Notes: generated by a model not told the origin, from the letters alone. Positions 19,449 to 29,363 are shown, numbered from the stretch's first letter. The stretch: DNA of 64,000 bases from a bacterium (GCA_023249975.1 JAHFBP010000007.1:1-64000); one strand, 5' to 3'. Made by a program: numbers and translations.

Positions 19449-19452
19449 AACG

Positions 19453-20601
19453 TTATACCGATTTCATCGCGAAATACACCACATCAATCAATGTTGTTTT
19501 GTTGTACACCAAATAGACCTTGAGACAACAAAACAAGGCGATAGCCAAAGCTGCAAAAGCGATCATTTTTTTAGCAAGAGTTCGTAGCGATATAAATGAA
19601 CCAATAAAGGGTCGAACGCTATTTTTTCCGTGAAGCGAATAGATCGTATTGCTTTCATGCGTTTTAATCATATGCAAAACACTTTCAACACGAGCTGTCA
19701 GCATATAAAAAGCCGAAACTGATCCGTAAAAAAGCGCGGCCATCAACCATTGCTGCCATTTAAGCATATAAGGCCACATCAAACTTTCGGCAAGATAAAT
19801 AACAAAAAATCCCATCATCTGCATCACATCATTCATCCAGGCACCTGGCTGAGGTAATTTTTTGAGAACTTCAGAAAATATCCCTGCAACTACCAAAATA
19901 ATCCCAAATCCACATGCAAAGCTGAACATAAGAATTGCCCCATAGACCGGATTATTCAGCTCTGCTACATATGAAAGTAATGAAATTAAAACAGGCGTTC
20001 GGCATACCGACGTCATAAATACGGAAAATGTCCCCAGTACAAAAGCGGAAAGATACGAGGTTTCTTTATAATATTTAAATGATGCAGCCCAATGCAAAAA
20101 TGGAATGTCATAGAGTCCAAACATCGAAAGTGCTAGATAGAGCAAAAATATCACAAGCATCCCCACAACATAGGGATTGCCCATCCAGACGCCAAAAATA
20201 AACCATAATGATGATGCAAAAAAGCCAATAATGGCATAAACAACTGCCCCGCCCAACACATAGGCGCAGGCAAGACCGATCACGCGCCTCATTGATTGAA
20301 TTTGATGCAAATGAAGCACTCCAATAATAATTGGAATCATTGGATAAAAACATGGAGTCAAACTAATAAAAAACCCTGCCAAAAAGGTCATAATGATCAT
20401 GAACCATATTGACCGCGACTGATCACCCCCCAAAAATGAAACTTCTGCCTTACCCGAACTTATTGCTTGATTAAGAGTACTATGAGCAACATTTTCAATC
20501 TGTTCAAAGGCTTTGGGCCGCACGGCAGCCATGACTGACGCTACCAACCCCAATCCAACACAAAGTCCAATCATTAAAACCCACAGTTTTGTCGTGTTCA
20601 T
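19453..20601 (-). CDS. DsbD/CcdA-type transmembrane thiol-disulfide transporter (382 aa)
   Basis: This inner-membrane protein carries reducing equivalents across the membrane to periplasmic or exported thiol proteins. A leader or first helix (LWVLMIGLCVGLGLVASVMA) is followed by about eight membrane segments. The two conserved cysteines sit in SLTPCFYPMIP and TSVCRTPVLI, matching the paired prolines and cysteines of the DsbD central domain. The N-terminal and C-terminal thioredoxin-like domains of full-length DsbD are absent. It heads the operon with ftsL and ftsI. The divergent neighbour at 20796 encodes a thioredoxin-fold protein. Confidence 0.85.
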   Translation of the reverse strand: MNTTKLWVLMIGLCVGLGLVASVMAAVRPKAFEQIENVAHSTLNQAISSGKAEVSFLGGDQSRSIWFMIIMTFLAGFFISLTPCFYPMIPIIIGVLHLHQIQSMRRVIGLACAYVLGGAVVYAIIGFFASSLWFIFGVWMGNPYVVGMLVIFLLYLALSMFGLYDIPFLHWAASFKYYKETSYLSAFVLGTFSVFMTSVCRTPVLISLLSYVAELNNPVYGAILMFSFACGFGIILVVAGIFSEVLKKLPQPGAWMNDVMQMMGFFVIYLAESLMWPYMLKWQQWLMAALFYGSVSAFYMLTARVESVLHMIKTHESNTIYSLHGKNSVRPFIGSFISLRTLAKKMIAFAALAIALFCCLKVYLVYNKTTLIDVVYFAMKSV

Positions 20602-20795
20602 CTGACCTCAAACCATTTTTATAAGTACTCAGCTCTTCCACTTTACGATGGGCGACAGGTCAAAAACAAGCAAAAAAATGAGCTTTTTGCCTCAAAACCC
20701 CACGGCTTAATTTACACTTTGAAATACTGTTGATTTTAATACCTACTTTTCTTTACAATAAAAGTATGAAATGTGCCTTTGGGGAGTTAGTGATT

Positions 20796-21263
20796 ATGAT
20801 GAAAAAATTTATAGTATTCACCTTGGCCTTTTGTGCGCTCAGCAGCCCAGCACAAGGTGCTATGCAAACGTTACCTGAAGTTATGAGCGTCAGTGATTTT
20901 TCCAAGTATCTGGTGCAATATCCGCACCTTATTGTCAAATTTGAACAACCTTACAATCCTCAACTGATACGTAACACTGCCGACGAAGAAACACTTCTGG
21001 ATGATGCAACGTTTGAGTCTAACGCCAGCAAAGGGCTCAAGTTTGTCCGGATCAATGCTCTTGAATCTACGGCACTCAACAAAAAATACGCAATTACCGC
21101 AACGCCCGTCTATCTGCTTTTCAAAGATGGAAAATTAGCCATCGACCTGCGCCCTGGCTCAGATCGTGTGCGCATTGAAGACCTGAAAGCTGCGGCCGAT
21201 GAATTGATAAAAGCACCATTAGTTCAACCTATAGCCAAGCCAGCTACCGCGCCCGTTTCGTAA
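20796..21263 (+). CDS. Exported thioredoxin-fold protein without active-site cysteines (155 aa)
   Basis: The start at 20796 gives MMKKFIVFTLAFCALSSPAQG, a signal peptide, with GGGGAG upstream. The mature part has the thioredoxin order: a LIVKFEQPYNPQL strand where WCGPC would be, KFVRINALES, then ATPVYLLFKDGK with the cis-proline. The active-site cysteines are replaced (YNPQL), and the mature chain contains no cysteine at all. It cannot do dithiol chemistry and more likely binds or chaperones another protein. The divergent promoter region shared with the dsbD-like gene suggests a link. The fold is fairly sure, the function open. Confidence 0.7.
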   Translation: MMKKFIVFTLAFCALSSPAQGAMQTLPEVMSVSDFSKYLVQYPHLIVKFEQPYNPQLIRNTADEETLLDDATFESNASKGLKFVRINALESTALNKKYAITATPVYLLFKDGKLAIDLRPGSDRVRIEDLKAAADELIKAPLVQPIAKPATAPVS

Positions 21264-21282
21264 TTTAAAAAATTTAAAATTT

Positions 21283-21357
21283 ACTTCCCCGACCAACAAC
21301 AAGTCTGAAATCTTTCCCCCCTTTTTCAGATGAACGTTGGTCGGGGAAGTCGTTTTT
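21283..21357. terminator. Bidirectional intrinsic terminator
   Basis: ACTTCCCCGACCAAC and its complement pair across a loop of about 38 bases, with a T-rich tract after the right arm. It separates the convergent genes at 20796 and 21358. Confidence 0.8.
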
Positions 21358-22842
21358 CTAAAAGTTCACGCCACCTTTAATATATCCCGTCAAGAATTTC
21401 ATCCCCACATTGCTCATAGCATAAAAATCATATACCACGCCCGCACTGAATGAAGCGACATAATCGTCAACTTCACGCGTGCAGGAAAGTGATGCAAATA
21501 CCTGAAATTGGAATAATTCTGGCGTCTCAATATCTTTCAACAATAATTGTGCTTTATTAATGACGATTGATCCTGGCGCAATATTTGCAGAATTGGTTTC
21601 ATCAAACGCCGTTGCCGTGCTGTAGATTTTGCTCGCAATTGCATACGCATTGTCTTCCCATGTGTCGATTTCTACTTTTTCTTGTTCAAATGCAAACAAA
21701 CCTGCCCCTGTCGTAAGCGCTATGCCATCTTTTTCCAATGAAAATGCTGCCACTACCTCAAACTGTTGTCCTGGTTTAACTTTATAATCACGTGTCAGCA
21801 CATTTGCCAAGGGGAAAAGTGGCACATTAATTTGGTTGTTTTTTCCAGCAAGGTCATACTGTCCCCATTCAATAGTCGCACCCGCCGCATCAAGCACATT
21901 TGGGCAACGCATTTCTTTGGCTTTAAATAAATAGCGATAATCAGTCCACAAAAAGCCTTCTAGTGCGATTTTGCCATTATCACGAAACACCATATTCACA
22001 TTCAAATTACCGCCAAGCCCAAAGTGGCCCCCATTGTCAGTCAACGGTTCAAAGATAAATTCGCCCTTACCCTTGCGTCCGGCAGGAATAATTCCAAAAA
22101 ATGCTATATCTACGTGACTGCCTGTCCTTTCAATTAATCGATATTGCATTGCAAGTTCAATATCTCCAAAGCCTGTTTTTTTAACAAAACCTGGCGTGAA
22201 CTTCATCTTAGTCAAAGCACTTTGCAGCTGAGCTGACGTGATTGCATTGGTCACATTGCCGGTCAAATAATCAAGCAAGCCCACCACAGCCCCATTACCC
22301 ATAGTTTGTTTTGCCGCACTTGCCAAGATTGATTTGGCATTAATGGTTGTTTTAACTTGCATAACAGGCACAGAGACACGTAAAGAAAATCCTTGTATGA
22401 GATCCTCAAAATCTTGTACAAAATCGATACGCGCGCCATAAGCCTTGCGTTCAGGATCGATAAGTACACGATCATGCAATGTGTTTGTTCCACCACCACC
22501 ACCATTGATGTGAAGAAAATACCCTGGATCAGTAAATTCTGAGATATCCGGAGAAACTCCCATATAATTTTCTATGAGGTTGGTATCTGAATTAAAGATC
22601 CCAAAATATTTTCCGGTATCCGTAGCTTTGCGGGTGCCTTGATAAAACCCAAGGATTTGCAACTTGCCACCCCGTTGATCTTCGTTGATACGGTCAACCT
22701 GGGGCTGCAATGCACCAAACACAATTGAACGGTCCTGTGCAGGCTGACGCGTACGCAAAAAATTATGGTTGTATTCAATCGTTTTTGCTTGAATTCCGTG
22801 AGAAATTAAACAGACTGCCAACAGTTTTTTGTAGTTCACCAC
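21358..22842 (-). CDS. Probable outer-membrane beta-barrel protein (494 aa)
   Basis: A signal peptide (YKKLLAVCLISHGIQA) is followed by a chain rich in alternating hydrophobic and polar strands and glycine turns, for example GFSLRVSVPVMQV and GLGGNLNVNMVFRD. The final residue is phenylalanine (GYIKGGVNF), the usual end of BAM-assembled barrels. Near the mature N-terminus lies TRQPAQDRS; a similar TRQPRDRTT opens the barrel protein at 59142. The two also share a TGxGD turn. They may be distant paralogues. The role is unknown; a porin or surface protein is most likely. It ends against a bidirectional terminator. Confidence 0.7.
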   Translation of the reverse strand: MVNYKKLLAVCLISHGIQAKTIEYNHNFLRTRQPAQDRSIVFGALQPQVDRINEDQRGGKLQILGFYQGTRKATDTGKYFGIFNSDTNLIENYMGVSPDISEFTDPGYFLHINGGGGGTNTLHDRVLIDPERKAYGARIDFVQDFEDLIQGFSLRVSVPVMQVKTTINAKSILASAAKQTMGNGAVVGLLDYLTGNVTNAITSAQLQSALTKMKFTPGFVKKTGFGDIELAMQYRLIERTGSHVDIAFFGIIPAGRKGKGEFIFEPLTDNGGHFGLGGNLNVNMVFRDNGKIALEGFLWTDYRYLFKAKEMRCPNVLDAAGATIEWGQYDLAGKNNQINVPLFPLANVLTRDYKVKPGQQFEVVAAFSLEKDGIALTTGAGLFAFEQEKVEIDTWEDNAYAIASKIYSTATAFDETNSANIAPGSIVINKAQLLLKDIETPELFQFQVFASLSCTREVDDYVASFSAGVVYDFYAMSNVGMKFLTGYIKGGVNF

Positions 22843-22892
22843 TTATCTCCTGACCTAGCCGACCTTTTAACCTGGCACAACTATGGCAAAAC

Positions 22893-23696
22893 TTACTGCA
22901 TGGCTTCAACATTTAAAACCGATACATCAGAAGATGGAATTATTTTCTTGGATTTTTTTCTTGATGATGCCGAAAGTTTTTTGGGCACGACTGCCTTTTT
23001 AGGCTTTACAATACGAGGTTTTGCCGTTTTGCGCACCACAGCTTTTTTATCTTTTGGCTCTTTTGCTTTTTTTGCCGAAACTTTTTTTGGCTTTGTTTTT
23101 TTAGGAGCTGCAGTTCTGAGTTTATCTTTAGAGCCCTTGGCCGGCTCACCCATGGCATAATCTAAATTCCCACCCAGCAACAAGGCACCCATCGCCACTT
23201 TTTCTTCATTGACGGCAACCAATTCTTCACGTTCTTGTTTTTCTTGTTCAACCTTTTGTTTTTCACGCTTTTTTTCTTGCGCAATTTCAGCGGACCGCTC
23301 ATCCTCCTGCACGGAATGGGCCAAATGAATACGTGACGGTCCATCCGGCCATCGCTCAAGTGATTTGGCTTTAATCTCACCCACATGCTCATTAAATATG
23401 CCGTCATGTTTTTTATTCAAAGCATGAGCTTTATTCACCAGTGCAAACACTTTGCGTTCCAGTGGCCCACGTGCCCACAAACTATCATTTTCAAGCACCA
23501 TATATAAATCTACAAATCCATGATGCGCCATATCAGGGCCCGACAATTCCGCATGAATATGATCCAGAAATGCAGGTAATCCTTCTTTGATCGGCGTAAT
23601 GGGCTCGCGACACTGTGCTCTACGATCAACAGCTGTCAGTAAAATCATTACAACACAGGCTATTGCTGATAAAAGAACAACCGCTCGCCTCATCAT
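22893..23696 (-). CDS. Exported protein with a lysine-rich, histone-H1-like C-terminal tail (267 aa)
   Basis: Residues 1-28 form a signal peptide or anchor (RRAVVLLSAIACVVMILLTA). The middle has a charged coiled coil (EKKREKQKVEQEKQEREEL). The last 80 residues are dominated by Lys, Ala and Pro in repeats such as APKKTKPKKVSAKKAKEPK, like the tail of histone H1 or bacterial Hc1-type proteins. The ATG overlaps the stop of the upstream gene (TGATG), indicating coupling. Export plus a nucleic-acid-binding-like tail is unusual. Cell-wall or lipopolysaccharide binding is an alternative for such a basic tail. Confidence 0.65.
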   Translation of the reverse strand: MMRRAVVLLSAIACVVMILLTAVDRRAQCREPITPIKEGLPAFLDHIHAELSGPDMAHHGFVDLYMVLENDSLWARGPLERKVFALVNKAHALNKKHDGIFNEHVGEIKAKSLERWPDGPSRIHLAHSVQEDERSAEIAQEKKREKQKVEQEKQEREELVAVNEEKVAMGALLLGGNLDYAMGEPAKGSKDKLRTAAPKKTKPKKVSAKKAKEPKDKKAVVRKTAKPRIVKPKKAVVPKKLSASSRKKSKKIIPSSDVSVLNVEAMQ

Positions 23697-25000
23697 CAGC
23701 TTGACACCTGATTTCCATAACTAGCTTTGGCATTAGTAACCGCTTTGATCATAGGAGTCAGTTCCCCCTGAGATGCGGCATCAGTAAAAAGATTTAGACC
23801 TGTGGCCGAAGTAACCTGTGTCACAAAAGTAAGGAACATATCATACGCCTGCCCTGTCAAACCGCGGCCCAAGTAGGAAGTCTTAAGCGCATATTTGCCA
23901 TTTTGATTATAACTAGCCCCATTAAATCCACCACCAATACAATTCAAGATGATAAATCCACCTAATTTAGGTTGCACTTTTATCAAATCAGAATGTTTGT
24001 AAATAAGCTGATATAAAACTGTAAGTGCTGTTATATATTGTGCCTGGGCTCCTACAAAATCTTTCTTGTTCCATGATTGAAAAGCATTGGTAAACAGAAC
24101 ATCAACAGATGCCTTTATTTCTAATTCAGCCGCATTTTCTTGCGCAGCAAGTGTTGCAGGATCAGTTGACACAACCGCTTTTGTAACACCAGTAACAGCC
24201 GCGGTCAATGTGCCTGCAAAATTGGCGGGAGTAACTGTTACAACGGCTGAAGTTTGTGTCACACCAGGATTACTGTAGCCAGAATACCAATTGTTCACAT
24301 AAGATCTGCGGGGATTATTAAGAGGCTGTGCTCTGTCAAGAGCATCCAATTGCGCCATTAATATTGCTTGATTCTGAGTCAGCTGAGCCAAATTAGCAGT
24401 TGTTGCTGGATAGGTACCTACAAAAGGAAGAAGTGCATTGGTAAACACGGACCAATTGAGCCCTTTATTAGTACCTGACGACCAAGGATTTGTAGGGTTG
24501 TTTGCCGTTGAAATACGACTTTCCGCATTAGTCAGCAAACTGAAAATTTTTGCCAAAACTGCAGAACTGTACGAAGATGGGCTGGCGATGGCATCCATAT
24601 AAGCCCGTAATCCAACCAATCCCGCACGAAAATCTTTTTGTTGGTCTGAATCAGCACCAGTTGCTGAATTAATAAGGGTATCAAAATTAGTCAATTCACT
24701 GACATTTCTCCCGGTTATTCCCGTTCCCGTAACAAGACTTTTCAATTGGGCCAGATATCCCTGCTGCACATTATATGCCGCCTGTGCTTGATCTTGAGTT
24801 ACAACACCTGACGCTACTGGAGCGACTGAGCTACTTACTCCAGCCTGAGTTACAACCTGGGAGCTTGATTGAGCCACTGGTTGCGAGAAGCCTACTGCCG
24901 CAGGAGCCTGACGTGTTTCTGCCAATCTAGGCTGAACCACGCTGGATGCATATGTCATCCCCAAAAACAAACCTAAACTTACAATGCGCTTGATATTCAT
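23696..25000 (-). CDS. Secreted protein of unknown function (434 aa)
   Basis: GGAGG lies five bases before the ATG at 25000, so that start is preferred over the one four codons upstream. It gives MNIKRIVSLGLFLGMTYA, a signal peptide. Residues 30-90 are a Gln/Ser/Val/Ala-rich linker. The remainder is Ala/Asn/Thr-rich and helical, without cysteines or enzymatic motifs. It belongs to a run of minus-strand secreted genes and is translationally coupled to the Lys-rich-tail gene downstream. No family is recognised. Confidence 0.65.
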   Translation of the reverse strand: MNIKRIVSLGLFLGMTYASSVVQPRLAETRQAPAAVGFSQPVAQSSSQVVTQAGVSSSVAPVASGVVTQDQAQAAYNVQQGYLAQLKSLVTGTGITGRNVSELTNFDTLINSATGADSDQQKDFRAGLVGLRAYMDAIASPSSYSSAVLAKIFSLLTNAESRISTANNPTNPWSSGTNKGLNWSVFTNALLPFVGTYPATTANLAQLTQNQAILMAQLDALDRAQPLNNPRRSYVNNWYSGYSNPGVTQTSAVVTVTPANFAGTLTAAVTGVTKAVVSTDPATLAAQENAAELEIKASVDVLFTNAFQSWNKKDFVGAQAQYITALTVLYQLIYKHSDLIKVQPKLGGFIILNCIGGGFNGASYNQNGKYALKTSYLGRGLTGQAYDMFLTFVTQVTSATGLNLFTDAASQGELTPMIKAVTNAKASYGNQVSS

Positions 25001-25059
25001 ATCAGCCTCCACTCAATTACGATCAGTCCCATTATTTTATACTTTACAACCTCAAATTA

Positions 25060-25560
25060 TTAATGCCCAACAACCATATTCACCACAAAATTAATCGCCT
25101 CTTGTTGAGTTTTGCCCGTACCCATCAATCCACGAGCTCGAGTAAACAAGTGAGGAGTTTTTGCCAAAAGTCCCGCATACAGTGGGTCGGTAATGGCGTT
25201 GCCATAGGCATCATTCAAATATTTTTTTACATCATCGCCCGAAAGCTGTCCACGTCGCGAGTATTCGGCAAAAAGACTATTGAGTACATCGGATATCCAC
25301 GTTTGTTCTGGAGTCGGGGTAGTCGGTGCAACTGCAGATACTGCTGAAATTGGTGCCGCTTGAATTTGTGATGCAGGGGCCGCTAACAAAGTTGCGTCCG
25401 AAAGAGTAGAGCTTCCATCCCGCACGGCTGCAGCATCCTGCCGATTTGCAGCACGATTCGCAATGCGATTTTGACTCGTCGTTGTGACAATTGCTGCATC
25501 ACAATTGCTTCCAAAAACTAATGTGGCAAACATCAACCCCGCATATTGAATGAACTTCAT
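25060..25560 (-). CDS. Small secreted protein of unknown function (166 aa)
   Basis: GGGGGA lies just before the ATG. The leader MKFIQYAGLMFATLVFGSNC ends near CDAA; a signal peptide is clear, and the cysteine may or may not be lipidated. A low-complexity Ala/Ser/Thr linker (residues 25-85) leads to a helical C-terminal domain of about 80 residues (TWISDVLNSLFAEYSRRGQL). The layout of leader, Ala-rich linker and helical domain matches its upstream and downstream neighbours. No family is recognised. Confidence 0.6.
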   Translation of the reverse strand: MKFIQYAGLMFATLVFGSNCDAAIVTTTSQNRIANRAANRQDAAAVRDGSSTLSDATLLAAPASQIQAAPISAVSAVAPTTPTPEQTWISDVLNSLFAEYSRRGQLSGDDVKKYLNDAYGNAITDPLYAGLLAKTPHLFTRARGLMGTGKTQQEAINFVVNMVVGH

Positions 25561-25581
25561 AATTCCCCCTTTTTCAAAAAA

Positions 25582-27423
25582 CTATTCTGCTTTTATCGAT
25601 CTATTTCTTCGTGTAGCCCTTGTCCGCTTAGCTGCATCTTTAGTCTTCTCAAATTCAGCTCTTTTCGTATCGAGACCAAACTCGTGAACATCACTTGTTG
25701 CGGCAAATGGACGAACTGATTCGGAAAGAATTCGTGAGCTCAGCCTTCCTTTTTGTGCTTCGCCTGAATATTTTCCACCTTCTTCATCACCAAATGCGTC
25801 ATTAATCATTTTTGTACGCCGATCAAATTCCTCAGCGCCAAGAGCCGCTTTGACATCGTTATCAAATGCGCCCTTGGTTTGATGTTCTTTAATTTTTGCT
25901 TCCAAAGCAAAATGTGAACGGTAATCTGGAGGAAGAACATAACGCTGTGCCAAATGCGCAGTGTCAATATGCAATGCACCGGCAACACTTCGTTTTAAAT
26001 CACGCACAGGTGCAGCAACTTTTTTAAAGCCTGCTTTAATAAGTTTTTGGGCATATTCTTTGTCAGTAAGTCTCTTCCCTTTTTCATCAACATCCGGCAC
26101 CAATGCCTTAATAACATATTCAGGAACCGGTTCTTTGTCGCGCCGCCCTTCGGTTGCCTTAATCCAAGCCTCTGCTTGCAGTGCTTGCCCCTCACGCAAT
26201 TGAGCAATTGATTTAATTTTTTTGGCAATTTCACCTTCGCGTCGAGCATCTATTTTGTCAGCATTGCCAACACTCAAGATTGTTTTAATATTTGCCCATA
26301 CCCCGCGAACTTTGCCTGTTTTAGAATCTTTCACAAGATTGGCCAGACTGTTTCTTCTATTTTTCAATAATATGTCTGAATTTAAAAATTGTTTATTCAA
26401 AACGCCAGTATGAAAATAATTGTAAACACTGTTACGCAAGGGCTTGGCTGTCCCATAATAATGAATTTTATGGAGCCATTTTGTCATGCGGCTGCGTTCT
26501 TCTTTTTCAAACTCACTTTTCACTTCATCCACGTTTCTTCGGGTCTGCACTTCGTCAAATCGAGCGAGCAATGCCTTGCGCTGCAATTGAGCATATCGAG
26601 CCACGTCATCCTCACCCGCAACATTCCGAAGAGTTACCCGGCGGTCCAACTGCGCAACTTCATTTTCAACCGCTTTCAGGTCAGCAAAAGCGTCAAATGC
26701 TTTTTTTTTGTATTCTTTTGCTTTATCTTGCGCAATTGCCTCACCCGTAAACGGATCTAATGATTTTTGGTTTTTTTCATCTTTACTTAATTTGTCTGGC
26801 GCAAATTGGGACAACACCGCAAACATCCGGCTCAATTGAACTGCTTCAGCTTTGATATCACGAGGATCACTCTCTGTGAGAGCTTTTTTATGATTTTCAA
26901 TTTCCGCATCATATCTTCTTTTCAATTCATCAAAAAATGTATCCTTATTTTTGCCATCAAGTTCCTCTGGCTTAAATCCCAGATACCGCGCCATGTCGAC
27001 AATATCAATCTTTTTGGGAATAGAGCGCGTTCCTGCACGATACTTTGAAGTATCAAATGTCACACTTTTTAAATCGGAACTAGCCAACTTTTCACGTGCA
27101 CGAAACCATTGGTAATCTTCCATTTTTCGTAACTGCAAATCATCAGGTGAATTTTCTTCAAATTCACGCTCTGTTAATTCTTTAATTTTATCCTTCACCT
27201 GTTCATCAAGTTTTTCGGGAGTCTCTATTTTGTCTGTCTCTGTAATATTGGGATTAATATCAAGATCAACCATCACATCGCCATAACTTTTCCAAGGGCG
27301 ATTTTCAGGAGCTGATTTAATGGGAGTTGCCAGGGTTTCTGCAGGCACTGTTGTGCTGGGCATTATCCCCACAAAATTTTGGCTCAATATTGCAAGTATG
27401 ATAACCACCCACCACTTTTTCAT
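25582..27423 (-). CDS. Exported coiled-coil-rich protein of unknown function (613 aa)
   Basis: A signal peptide (KKWWVVIILAILSQNFVGI) is followed by a highly charged, Lys/Glu/Asp/Arg-rich helical chain, with strong coiled-coil potential around residues 225-310 (AKEYKKKAFDAFADLKAVEN). No membrane segment appears after the leader and there are no cysteines. The basic C-terminus ends TRATRRNRSIKAE. It lies 20 bases downstream of the 27444 gene, probably in one transcript. No family is recognised. Confidence 0.65.
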   Translation of the reverse strand: MKKWWVVIILAILSQNFVGIMPSTTVPAETLATPIKSAPENRPWKSYGDVMVDLDINPNITETDKIETPEKLDEQVKDKIKELTEREFEENSPDDLQLRKMEDYQWFRAREKLASSDLKSVTFDTSKYRAGTRSIPKKIDIVDMARYLGFKPEELDGKNKDTFFDELKRRYDAEIENHKKALTESDPRDIKAEAVQLSRMFAVLSQFAPDKLSKDEKNQKSLDPFTGEAIAQDKAKEYKKKAFDAFADLKAVENEVAQLDRRVTLRNVAGEDDVARYAQLQRKALLARFDEVQTRRNVDEVKSEFEKEERSRMTKWLHKIHYYGTAKPLRNSVYNYFHTGVLNKQFLNSDILLKNRRNSLANLVKDSKTGKVRGVWANIKTILSVGNADKIDARREGEIAKKIKSIAQLREGQALQAEAWIKATEGRRDKEPVPEYVIKALVPDVDEKGKRLTDKEYAQKLIKAGFKKVAAPVRDLKRSVAGALHIDTAHLAQRYVLPPDYRSHFALEAKIKEHQTKGAFDNDVKAALGAEEFDRRTKMINDAFGDEEGGKYSGEAQKGRLSSRILSESVRPFAATSDVHEFGLDTKRAEFEKTKDAAKRTRATRRNRSIKAE

Positions 27424-27443
27424 GCATTACTCCATCAAAATTA

Positions 27444-29261
27444 TCAATGTTTTACAGTTTTAATCTGACCAGTTCTTTGACGTTTCTTAAACTCTTCCGC
27501 ATGTTGTTTTGCACTTGTTTTTGAAACCTTTTCTTTTGTGACTAAAGGAACCCACACCTCTCCTTTGATCGTTGATTCTTTTGATATTATGTCTTTATTT
27601 TTTTTACCTATCACAAAATTTTTAATTTTTTCGATTAAGCCAATTGATTTATTTTTAACATATTCTTTAACTTTTAACTCAGAAGCTATATGTCCTTCAT
27701 TTTCAGTAATTTTACCATCGGCAGCAGTTGCATCTGATCTAATTTGTTCTATATCCTTGAATCGTATTAAACTTTCTGATGTTTTTTTATTGACTCGTAA
27801 TTTATGCATTTCTGCAGATTTTTGGTGCAATAACTTCATAAATTGGGGTGTGTACATACCAAGAGCGGCTCTCCAAAATGCTTGTTCTTGAATATATCGC
27901 CGAGCTCGATAATATTCAGACTTCGCAAAATATTCCCACTCTGCAATGTCTGCGCCATGCAAAGTTAATGCTGCCTTGTATTCTGCCAACGACAATTGTT
28001 TCTTCTTCACCAACTCAATCTTTATGGCATTATTATTTGCATCAAGAAACTCCCGCTCTATTTCTTTCTCTTTTTTTGTAACATCAAGCATAGTGGTATT
28101 AAATAATAATTTAGCTTCTACGATATGCTCATATGCTTTAGTTGCTTGCTCAATTCTTACCAAAGGCATTCGATTGTTGTAATGAGCATTTTTTGTTGGA
28201 GCAGTTTCGTCTTTGAGCGCATCCTTAGCTAAATCAGAATGATATTTAAATAGGTTTAATTTTTCATCTAAAGATGAATCTAATTCTTTAAAATCACTCA
28301 GCTTATAGTTTATTAAATCTCTATTATTTCCTTGCCCTGCTTGAACTCTATTTCGATTAGCTTTAGCTAAATCACCCATTAATTTTTGATATATTGTGAT
28401 AGCATTACCATAAGCTTCAACCTCTTTGATCATATCGGCTTTATTGCCCCAAAAAAGAGACTCTGTTTTCATATCTCGATTGCGAAGCCAATTTTTAAAC
28501 GCAATGCCAACTTTATAGAGCACCCCAAGTGCAACAATTGCCGTTGGAATCGCTGCCAAAATTTTGGGGTCTTGAAGTCCCGCATATATCTTCCCCCAAA
28601 CACCCCCAATTGGTGCAGAAACCGTTGTGCCCGTAGGAATTGTTGCACTGCCCACTATTGCTGCATCTTGATTGGCAATAGACTGCTGTAGTGCCGTCGC
28701 ATCTGGCTGACCAGCTCCCGGCACCTGCAAACCTCCTGTAATTTGCAAATCAGGAGGAGAATTGGCATCAATCAATTTTTGCATAGCAATCAATTGATCA
28801 GTTGTTTTAGTATTTTCAGTTGAAGCATTAGCCGTCTGGGTATCTCCAGAAGTTGTTGAGATGGTCCCTGTCTCAGTTGAACCAAGGCCCCCTGTAATTT
28901 GTAAATGAGTAATATTTCCATCCTCATCTACTTCCGGAATTGGACCTGTACCATTGGCAGCTGCTGCAAGAATCGGTGTCGCCATAGCATTGTTCCATGC
29001 ACCATTCATAGCATTTGCAAGCGTATTAATATCATTTTGAGACTGTTGTACCTGAGCCAAATCCTCATCTGGGGTAAGATCTGGAGTTGTTGAAATCCCT
29101 TCTAGTGGGGTCCCTTTGACAATTTTTGCGACAATCGCATCGGTAGGATCAACGGCAGGAGCTGCAGGTAGAGCTGTTAAAGCTGGCTTTGATGCACACA
29201 CCATTGAAGTGCATGTGATTGAAAAAATGAGGCTCGTCATCAAAACTCGTGCATAAATCAC
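27444..29261 (-). CDS. Exported coiled-coil protein with an internal membrane segment, paralogue of 29364 (605 aa)
   Basis: A GAGGG site seven bases before a GTG at 29261 decides the start and yields MIYARVLMTSLIFSITC, a signal peptide ending near VCA. A Pro/Ala/Thr/Gly-rich low-complexity region covers residues 25-225. One hydrophobic segment (ILAAIPTAIVALGVLYKVGI) follows, then a charged coiled-coil domain to the end. The coiled-coil domain matches the next gene upstream: ALTLHGADIAEWEYFAK here and AVLALYGADLNEAEHYAH there. Their C-termini also align (WVPLVTKEKVSKTSAKQHAE here and HTWKADAEEQKTLAQEAHA there). A membrane-anchored exported scaffold or effector is possible; no function is known. 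Confidence 0.7.
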   Translation of the reverse strand: MIYARVLMTSLIFSITCTSMVCASKPALTALPAAPAVDPTDAIVAKIVKGTPLEGISTTPDLTPDEDLAQVQQSQNDINTLANAMNGAWNNAMATPILAAAANGTGPIPEVDEDGNITHLQITGGLGSTETGTISTTSGDTQTANASTENTKTTDQLIAMQKLIDANSPPDLQITGGLQVPGAGQPDATALQQSIANQDAAIVGSATIPTGTTVSAPIGGVWGKIYAGLQDPKILAAIPTAIVALGVLYKVGIAFKNWLRNRDMKTESLFWGNKADMIKEVEAYGNAITIYQKLMGDLAKANRNRVQAGQGNNRDLINYKLSDFKELDSSLDEKLNLFKYHSDLAKDALKDETAPTKNAHYNNRMPLVRIEQATKAYEHIVEAKLLFNTTMLDVTKKEKEIEREFLDANNNAIKIELVKKKQLSLAEYKAALTLHGADIAEWEYFAKSEYYRARRYIQEQAFWRAALGMYTPQFMKLLHQKSAEMHKLRVNKKTSESLIRFKDIEQIRSDATAADGKITENEGHIASELKVKEYVKNKSIGLIEKIKNFVIGKKNKDIISKESTIKGEVWVPLVTKEKVSKTSAKQHAEEFKKRQRTGQIKTVKH

Positions 29262-29363
29262 AACGAAACCCTCAATTTTAAAATTAGCCCCGAGCACTCT
29301 GATCGTAAATTACACATGGTCATTTTGGCAATATATTACCTGATCGTGCAAATTCATCACAAT

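Noticed and set aside
26481-26750. Histidine- and proline-rich open frame opposite the 25582 gene
   Set aside because: It lies wholly within a signal-peptide-bearing gene of consistent composition and has no leader or start signal.
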